From Rotaria sp. Silwood1 (taxonomy: Eukaryota; Rotifera; Eurotatoria; Philodinida; Philodinidae): a stretch of 64,000 nucleotides of DNA. The stretch is taken from the NCBI GenBank assembly GCA_905250075.1, contig CAJNOP010000275.1, positions 62,001 through 126,000 of the forward strand, written 5' to 3'. Position numbers and translations under genes: made by a program. Below, piece after piece: positions 55,906 to 64,000 of the stretch. The notes under the pieces were generated by a model that was given only the letters and a program-made list of their open reading frames with translations, made no database searches and was not told the origin of the DNA. Within the stretch, counting starts at the first letter, position 1; each line of letters opens with the position of its first letter.

Positions 55906-56509
55906 TAGGATATATCTAGTTGATACAGGAAGTCAATTTTTCTCTCTATTTTGTACTTATTATTTTTTTCTCTTTTTCACCGTTCTTCTCAGTCTCTCAC
56001 CAACTCTGAAGCTTTTCAATGTATATCATAGTTTTTGAGACGCGATTTAATTATGTGATAACCAAAAAATTTCTAGTATATATGTGAAAACTAGTTTATA
56101 AAATTCTCACATACAAATATACTGCAGTTGATACATTTCAAAAGATTCACTATTGTTAGCTGTCAACAGTCTGGAACTCAGAGAATATTCGAGTAAATCT
56201 CGTTATTCCATTTTAAACTTTTAATCATTTGATATATTCCGAAAAACATATTCCTTATTTTTCTTTAGAATTATGAAGAATAAAGTGCCGAAAACGAAAC
56301 GAAACATCTGTTTCAATGGGCATTGGAATGTTAATGAAAGTTTGTTTAACTTAAATCGTTAACAGAGTAACTTCAGATAATAAAAACTACGTTTAAGAAG
56401 TGCCAAATAACAGGGTGTGTAGGTATGGATGTTGATGTGTACGGATGCAACAAGAATGACTCACATTTGCACTCGATCACAAGTTTAAAAAAGCGTTAGT
56501 GGCTAGGTT
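55906..56509. other. Intergenic, weak telomere-like motif
   Basis: AT-rich. At 56412-56470 a worn GGGTGTGTAGGTATGGATGT and ACTCACATTTGCAC pair recalls the telomere-like loci. No gene. Confidence 0.45.
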
Positions 56510-58878
56510 TTATGTTACAATCTCTATTTGAGAAATACTGATGTCACTATTTCGACGTTTGACAGGGTCTGATGCTTGAACAGATACATTTTTGTTAGTA
56601 TCAAGCTTCATGTCCGTTAGTCTTTTATGCGACTCATTCCAATTGTTTTCGAATAACTTCACTATTTCATGTTCTTGAGGTAATGAACTATATGCAATTT
56701 TATATGCTTGAGAATAGAATTTTTCAGCATTGACATAATCATTTAGTTTTGTATAGACATTGCCAAGACTGTTGCATGTTACAGCCAATTCATCGGATTT
56801 TGCCAGGGATATGCGTCGTTGTTGTTCAAACGCTTTTTGAAGATAGTTGCGTGCCCAACGATATTGACGTCGAAGATAACAAATAGTGCCCATATTTGCA
56901 TGTATACGAGCAATATTGAGTTCATGTCTTGGTCTTCGTCGTAATTCGATGCCTAATGCACGTCGAAAGTCATCAAACGCTTTGGAATACTCCTTTAACT
57001 TGATTCGAGTACCACCTTGATTTTCATAAAAAACCGTGGGACAGAATGGAAACGGTGCCGCTTGAGTGTGAGTAAATGCCAATGAATGATGCTCATTTGA
57101 TTTAACATAATCTTTCTTATGATAATATATGACTCCTAAATCATTATGTATGGTTGCTAAAAGTTCATTATCATCGATATTTTCTAAATCTTTCAGCCAT
57201 TTTTCATAGTGTTTTGCCGCTACATCATATTCACCAATGTTATATAAAAAGCGGCCCCACGTTAACTTGAATGGACCTTTGGTAATTTCTAGTTTTTGTA
57301 AAAGTTGCTCCTTTTTTGCTTTCAAATTACTAAGATCATCATCATTAGAATCAATTAATTGGACGTACCAGTAATTTCCTTGATCTTTTTCAATTTTCTC
57401 AACGGAAATAATTTTAAAAATAGTTCCGATTAGCAGTAAAGATTCTTGTTCGTCATGATATGCGCTCATCTGTGAGATATCACTAAATAAACTTGAAGTA
57501 ATCTTCATTTCAAAAACTATGAACGTCACATTGGTTTCTTCACTTCCTTCAGAAGAAGCAAACATATGAGCTACTACTTTATCCCTTGATGTGGATAAAA
57601 AAGAATTAAACGATATAAGGCCATTGATATTACGGCGTAGTTTCTCAATTTCATAATTTCCGATTTTTTGACCACGATAAAGTGTAGCTATCTTTGTGTC
57701 TCCAGTTCTCATAGTTTTAAGTTGCTCGTTTATCTGAATTATAGCCATGCGCAAATGATAGATACTCGATAGATTCTGGCAGCGCAATGCTCGATTAATG
57801 AATTCATAGTACCAAGTAATATTTGTGTAATATTTCAATGCTTTTTTTGCTTCATAGGTCTTTTCCAATTTGTCAATTTCAGAGAGTCGATAAGAGTCGT
57901 CAACGCAAAGTCGACGGCACTCCGCAAAAAAATCAGACTTTGCTTCTGGTGTCGACAAAAAAGACAAAATAAGATCTATCATTATTTGATACCAGAGAAA
58001 TGTGATGCTCTCTTCGTTAAGATTACGAGTCGAGATTTCCTTATTGTTCGGACTAAAAACGTTGAAGACTTCGTTCGAGGAAGCTAGAAACGGAGCTGCG
58101 AATGGATTTTCATCAGTATATGAACATTGGATTTTTGGACAAATATCTTTTAGTTCTTTGTCGGTATACAATGGCCGTTGATCTTGACCACCAAGTTTTC
58201 GATAAATAACAGATACCGATAATGAACCTTGCAACTTTTTCAAGGTTAGTTGATCATTTGCGTACTCATCAGCAACAACTACTAACACTTGCCCATCCCC
58301 AATTAATGACAAGCAGTTAAAACAGTCGACAGCATTATCAAATGTGTGAGTATTTTCATGATTGGAGCTCGAATCGTAATCATTGCTAAAGTTTGACATA
58401 AGAAAAACAACGATCCAACTCTGTCGCTCTGCTATTTCTTGCTGATTTTTACTCCAATCATCGTCGTTATAACCACTGTCACAAGTACTACTATCATAGT
58501 TATCTGTACCACTATCATAAGTATCATCAGTTCTATCAGTGTCATCAGTACTTTCACAATGATTACTTGTAGGATAATTCATGGCCCTCTTAGTGTACCA
58601 GGAAAAATCGTGAATGCCATTAACGTGACTCAAGTTACAACCGTAGTCGATCGTATTGTAACTATTATTGTTTGTCAATTGAAAGGGATTACTTGGACTG
58701 CCGCCGTTATGACCATGTTGATGGTTGTTCCATTTGTTAGGCGTAGAAAAGAAATTGCTTCTACCATTGATATTACTACCAAAAGAATCTTGGTTGCTAG
58801 TGGCACTAGAACTACTTCCAGAACCAGTTGGATATCTGTTACCAGCGCCTTTGTTGATCGATCCATTAGAAACTTGGT
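56510..58878 (-). CDS. ADP-ribosyltransferase with C-terminal TPR repeats
   Basis: One long exon of about 788 residues. The N-terminal part is Ser/Asn/Asp-rich. Numbering from a TTG at 58678, the mono-ADP-ribosyltransferase fold follows with the R-S-E triad: TLYRGQK (Arg about 335), FLSTSRD (about 362-364) and DEQESLLLIG, an ExE pair (about 410-412) typical of arginine-directed transferases that move ADP-ribose from NAD+. TPR helices run from about residue 470 to 670 (HNDLGVIYYHKKDYVKSNEH, NSLGNVYTKLNDYVNAEKFY), for protein binding. ART-TPR proteins form large families in bdelloids. I place the exon start at 58878 after ATGTTTTAG. Alternatively the frame reaches an ATG at 58963, with one TGA (58889-58891) between. 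No other breaks. Confidence 0.85.
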
Positions 58879-58963
58879 CTAAAACATTTCATCGATTATA
58901 TGTATAGTTATAACGGTAGACATTGAATAACTTAATCGCTTTCTGCCGTTTTCTCTCAATCAT

Positions 58964-61929
58964 CATGACTGCGTAAAGTACTTAGAACGGAGTCATTTGA
59001 TTGAGATATTTAATACGTACTACTGAGTTTCTTTTTAATGAAAGCATGATTTTGGTGTGCAGATATCGAAAAAGAAATAGAAAAGTGTCTAGTTTAGGAA
59101 ATTACGCAACCACTTTTTGTTGATCCCGGTCCTGTTTTTTTAAAAGCGAATATAAAGAAAATTTTTAGAAAATTCTATCTTGATGTAGATCATAAAATGC
59201 GCGTCATGTGATATTTACATTTTTCATTGTGCTCTCGTAAATCGTATACACGGTCTATTGTCTGTCTCTGTATGAATATTATAAACATCTTAATATTAAT
59301 AGGTATTTAAAAACATTGATTTTTATCTTTCTTTTTATGACACAATAAAAAATTACTTTTTATCAATCGATTTGAGCATACAATCGAATTGTATTCTGAA
59401 CGCGAAGCAATTTTCTGAAACTAGCAAAACGAATAATTTTAGTCTCAGCTCCGAAAAATATAATTTTTGGTTCTAAAATTGACCTTGCAGGGTTAAAACC
59501 ATTTTTACAGTTCCTTAGTCTAGGTTCTGAATTGAATGTACAACATAACAGTTAATTAATTTTTATTTCCTATTACCACTTTCGAAAAGTTTTAGACAGT
59601 GCAAAAACAGTTTTCTAGAGGACTATTTTCAACTATTTATATTTCAAATTATTAGAAATGTATTTTCGAATGAAAATGTTGGAGAGAGAAAACGGAACAT
59701 TTCTAGTTTTGCACTTATCTTTGAAGCATTTCCGTCTACTTAAGATTTTTCATGCAGTCAGATCTTTAGGTTTGTTTAAAACAGAAATTCTTCCTTTTTC
59801 AATGAAAAAATTCTTTGAAAAAGAAAGATATAAACTGAAGATTTTAGTTTTTGAAAAGAAGATGAAGGAAAATACTCTTACTATGAAAAATACCATGGTA
59901 AGTACCAATTGAGGACCCTACGACTTTCGATATAGATCAAATTGAGAAAATGTAAAATTGTCCATTTACGGATACTTAATTATTTGTTCTTGTCACCTTT
60001 TTCCATCATCTAAGTACATATCGCAAGGAGAGTAAGAAGCATTTGATGTAGTCCACAGATGAAACACCTTTTGCGTCGGTTATGTTATAAAGAAAAGCTC
60101 AAATTGTCAAATAATAAACCACACGATGGATGTGGAAGAGAAAATTCTTTACTACATTAAACTCATTATGAGTGGTCGTGCAGTATTTGATGTTAAGAAG
60201 AATTACGATAATCAATGGTTAATTTGTTTTCAGTCAGCTCCAGGTAAAGAAAAGCGATATGGATGAGTATATAATCACCCTGACCATCTTATGCGAAGCA
60301 AAAAGGATATTTATTATGCTTGTTTTTAATCTTTATTATGAAGTCTCACTATTCATATTGTGAAACATTACTTTTTTGCTTATATATTACTGTTTTGAGG
60401 TACATAATGAAGCATACTGAAGGAAGGAATAAATATTTTTCAAAGATTCATTTTATTTGTATGTGGTGTTCTGTAATCCAAAGTGGCTAGAGTTCATGAC
60501 TTAGAGATGGATGCAAGGCAACAGAAGAACCATTTTGTAGACTCATACTATCTCTTAAGTGTTCGGGTGTAAATATATTTTTCGAAAATCAAAGCGTGTC
60601 CATTTTAGTACGGTGGACAAGTGGTTTGATGCATTTTTCTAAGCGTTTTTGTAGTCAAGAGATTTGAGTCTATGACAATGCGCTGTTCTAACATGACTCT
60701 TCAAAGATCGAAGACCTTTAACAAGGTCTTTTGATAACTTTATTTGCATAAAATGGTCCACATCTAGCCGCAGCAGTTATCTCAGATATGTAACCTTGTT
60801 GATTAAAAATCAAAAACTATTCTTATGTCTTAAGTTGTCTTATGGTTGTATAAGAGTCTTAGTAAAACGTCGACGAAGCTTTATTTCAAGTCGCTCATAG
60901 AATTGAAATATACAAGATAGACGGTTAAGAGGATTAGAAATTTAGCAGCATGAAAGAAAATGCTCTTCAACATCGCTTCACAGAGCAAAATGCCATTGCA
61001 TCTTTTTCTTAACTTCACTATCGTATTAATGAAAGCGAATTTTTATTTGCCCTATCGCTTTTGATTAAACCTATAACTCTACCTAAAAGAGTCTGACAAA
61101 CAAAAATCACTAACATACTTGAAAAACTGCATACAAAAGTGCGAAAGAGGTGCTACCTTCAGAGCGACAATCGCTTGTGCAGTTGAAATAGTACAGCAAT
61201 GATCTTTATTTTACTCTATCAGACTACTGGTTCATTTAGCAATCTATCACAAAACAGTTAGATCAATTAGAAGCTATACCTAAGACAAGATCCCTTCCAA
61301 TATGATCGAATTCAGCCTCTGTCGTTGGAATCCAGTGTAATCTAATTATAGGCATTATGAACTGGGACAGTGCCCAGCCGTTTCCACGAGACAGATCTGC
61401 TGGCTTCAACAGGATCTGATCACTTCTTTACGTAGGATGCCAGTTGTCGTTGTGATCTGACACTGGATCCAATGGTGTCAGGTAACACTTGCTGATGAGA
61501 TTGATCATCTGAAAATATCCGAATTATTCGGACATGCGGTTCACATATGATTCCATGTGATCCGATCATTGTTCACAAGAGAAATCGATGGTATTTTCCC
61601 GATATTAGATGCAATAAGTACTGGCAAGATTCACTGGTCGAATTAGATAACCTGGGTACTATCAATCTTTGTAATTCGGCTACGTAATTCATAAATTAAT
61701 AATAACTGAGTGCTATTATAAAACTCTTCGAGTTCATAGATTAAGACTATTCTAGTAAAAACCAAGCTTAGACCTCTTCTTCGGTTCTAAATTCTAACTT
61801 AGTCTGTTGATTTCGGATTATTCTTTCGATTAAAGCTATTTTAGCTGAATGTCAAATAAAAGCTGCACAGAATATGCTTGAAGCAGATGAAAGTTCATTG
61901 TGTGCTAAACTTGTATGCTCAGTAGCACA
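58964..61929. other. Intergenic, one small coding hint
   Basis: Mostly AT-rich without supported exons. A short plus-strand frame with an ATG at 60134 (MDVEEKILYYIKLIMSGRAV, 46 residues to a stop) looks protein-like but has no partner or family. The frame at 59658-59912 is unconvincing. A palindrome-rich block lies at 61279-61656. Confidence 0.35.
61279..61656. repeat. Possible palindrome-core element (TGATC/GGATCC type)
   Basis: 378 bp rich in TGATC, GGATCC, CAGGATCTGATCA and CACATATGATTCCATGTGAT, with a left end TA-CCTAAG and a right end CCTGGG-TA that loosely match the CCCAGG ends of the other short elements. The terminal match is weak. Confidence 0.4.
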
Positions 61930-64000
61930 CTAAAGAAGATCTGACTCAATTTTTTTCTTGGTACTAATTGAGGATCCTATAAGATAAAGAATAAAAATTG
62001 GAACGTACCACCACTACGATCCGTCATTTTCCTCGTGTTATCACTACTAAGTTCTTTATCAGCAGGAAATGAGCAAGCACCAGGATTCTCTTTCACACAT
62101 CCAGACTTTGTTATTGGTAGCAGACATACACCTCCATAAACTTGAGATTGTGAGGTATTCATATTCATGAATACAGCAGGTACCCAGTCGCATGTCTGGC
62201 CATTACTTTCTAAACAGAAAAGATGTCAATCATATGTCTAGGCACTATCAATCATAGATTTACCGATAAGTGAAGGATTTGAGGGTTCTAACAACACATT
62301 TAACTTTTTAATTTCACTTATCAATCTTTGTGTATAATCTGTGGTAGCCTTACGGATGAACGAGACAAGTTGAACTGCTGAGTCATGTGTGCTAGACCAC
62401 AAGACTGGAACTGTTTTACTACTCCACGAAAGCCATCTGTCAATAAGTGCTTCTACTTTCATCGTTTCGCTTGAATAACAAAGTTTGCATGCAAATTCCG
62501 TCATATTTTCTAGCAGTTCATGATCCCACTTCTCAAACTGAGAACGTATGGTCCGATGAATATCGTTGTTCTGTTCATGTGAAATAGCCCAGCTTGATAA
62601 GTTGTTTTCACGCAGTATTTTCCAATATTCATCATCAACATTATGCTGAATGTTTAAAGGATATTCTAAATCTTGACGAGCTTTACATAGTTCATTACAA
62701 ATATATTGAACATGAACGTCTTCAGCCGTGTCTTTCCTGAGGAAATCATAGTGATTTTGTATAATGGTAAGCAGAAGACCTAGTTTAGCTAACTCCTGAA
62801 GACGAAGAAATTCAGGAAAATAAGCACCAATTTCCTTGTAATTATCAGTAAAAGCTTTTGCAAATTGGGCTTCCGAGGACCGGTCTGGTTCACTATCAAA
62901 ACGGTCATCATCGACAAGGTTACCATCGTAATCGTACTTCAATAGATGTTGCTTTACATACATGGGTACATCATCTATGCGATAAATGATCTCGTTTGTC
63001 TCTTTATTTATTGTAAATTCATATACAGGATCTCCTGCCTCGATCCAGAAACGATGAATATTTCCACGCGTGAAGAATTTATCACGCATCTCAATTGGCT
63101 TCAATAAGTCTTGCAGATGTTTTGGTAGACGTTGCATGAAACCTTCACTTGCTTTGCGAATAGGAAATGGCCATTTAGAGTTTATTTCTACACCTAGTGT
63201 TATGAATTTGAGTAGGTAGTCCGTATGAAGCAACGTCGTCAAATATCGAGTTTTGGTGAGACCTGATGGAGCATACTTCATTGTTTGAAATGGATGCGAT
63301 AGAAATTCATATTTCGGTTGATCAAGTGAGAAAATTGCATTTGAAATACCTTTCTTAAATACATCTGCGACGTCGTCACTATCAAAAAGAGCTATATGTT
63401 CTGGATGTCGAGCAGGAACAAACAAGAATGTTACTTTTCCTGTAGTGATATTAAACTTGATTCCATCAACTTTCGCATACGACTTTCTTCCCGACAAAAC
63501 AAGCGGTTTTCGTTTACTATAAAGCCAGCCTGAGAGTGTCCGTGGAATCAGCGGATCATTTAACAGAAACTCGACGTCAGATATTTTCCATCGTCTTGTT
63601 GCAAGTAAGGATTTCATTGATTTCTGACGAATACACTCAAAATTCTCATTGACAATCCATCCATTCCAAATACCTTCTAATAAATAGTAGTTATAAAAAT
63701 GTTGTTGATACTTGTTGTAATCTTCTGCCATATCTTTGAGATATCTTCGAAAAAATTCTAAGCCAACAAGTTCTATAAAAATTACATCATAGCTAAGTAG
63801 AGGACTTAATGGGATAATTGGAACTAATTTAGTAAAGTTAGTCATATAATTGAGAATCTGATTAACAACAATTGTATGTTGTGAAGAAACTATGAAATTG
63901 ACTGTCATGTTCGATTGACATTTAGCTATTGGCTTGATCAGTTCTTTAAACAAACGGTTGGTGTGCACTAATAATGATAGAACTAATCGATAGATGTATA
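61930..64000 (-). CDS. Unidentified large protein, 5' part beyond the window
   Basis: Exon 62264 to the right edge is open for over 575 codons; exon 62009-62209 follows after a 54-bp intron (donor GTAAAT, acceptor TTCTGTTTAG), and exon 61930-61976 after a 32-bp intron (GTACGT...TTATAG). Phases agree across both junctions and the last exon ends at a TAG. The frame continues through the window edge, where it is hydrophobic (YRLVLSLLV), so the true start lies outside. Upstream ATG-like starts inside the window are not needed. Visible features: mixed alpha/beta content, a Cys-containing C-terminal part (QTCDWVPAVF, VYGGVCLLPITKSGC, NPGACSFPADKE) that might be disulphide-bonded, and a Lys-rich end. 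I do not recognise the family and assign no function. Confidence 0.7.

Noticed and set aside
56510..58878. Bacterial contamination as the source of the ART-TPR gene
   Set aside because: AT-rich, eukaryote-like context with spliced neighbours; ART-TPR proteins of this layout are common in bdelloids. An ancient transfer of the ART domain cannot be excluded from this window.

Overview
The window looks like nuclear DNA of a bdelloid rotifer (an Adineta/Rotaria-type genome; the species cannot be told from sequence alone). The evidence is AT-rich DNA with short GT-AG introns (about 30-160 bp), an NHL-repeat protein and an ADP-ribosyltransferase + TPR protein of types that are greatly expanded in bdelloids, and many arrays of TGTGGG/CCCACA, which is the published bdelloid telomere motif. 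Three runs of N (3119-3218, 15206-15215, 29807-29906) show this is a scaffold.

Layout. 1-12.9 kb is gene-poor. It holds a deleted hAT element with an 8-bp target duplication (3565-4688), a 1.37-kb terminal-inverted-repeat element (8218-9585) and a minisatellite foldback (10.54-11.12 kb). 12.9-13.8 kb is an NHL-repeat gene exon. 14.8-28.2 kb is a graveyard of minus-strand genes: a KH-like gene split by a foldback element, two decayed prickle-type LIM genes, and a myotubularin-like gene with no catalytic Cys/Arg that carries two palindromic insertions. 31.6-37.2 kb holds an intact two-exon glycosyltransferase, a FkbM methyltransferase that stops exactly where a TGTGGG array begins, and an intact multipass membrane protein. 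37.4-38.6 kb is a broken ABC transporter that also ends at a TGTGGG array. 40.0-48.4 kb is an intact 12-exon MOXD1-type copper monooxygenase whose large introns hold foldbacks and a tRNA-derived SINE. 48.6-50.2 kb is a cluster of telomere-like composite repeats. 50.6-55.9 kb is transposon-in-transposon: a modular foldback, then a dead mariner holding a foldback that itself holds a mariner with an intact DD34D transposase. 56.5-58.9 kb is the ART-TPR gene, and 61.9 kb to the right edge is an unidentified three-exon gene running off the window.

The recurring theme is inverted structure. Ten or so loci read (TGTGGG)n - short loop - (CCCACA)n, the head-to-head order expected if capped ends had fused. 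Several short elements have CCCAKGT-like inverted ends and unrelated palindromic cores, and seven long foldbacks span 0.6-1.3 kb. Two genes are cut exactly at telomere-like arrays. No multi-gene operon-like system is visible; the intact genes look independent. The glycosyltransferase and FkbM gene are adjacent and both look like Golgi-type glycan enzymes.
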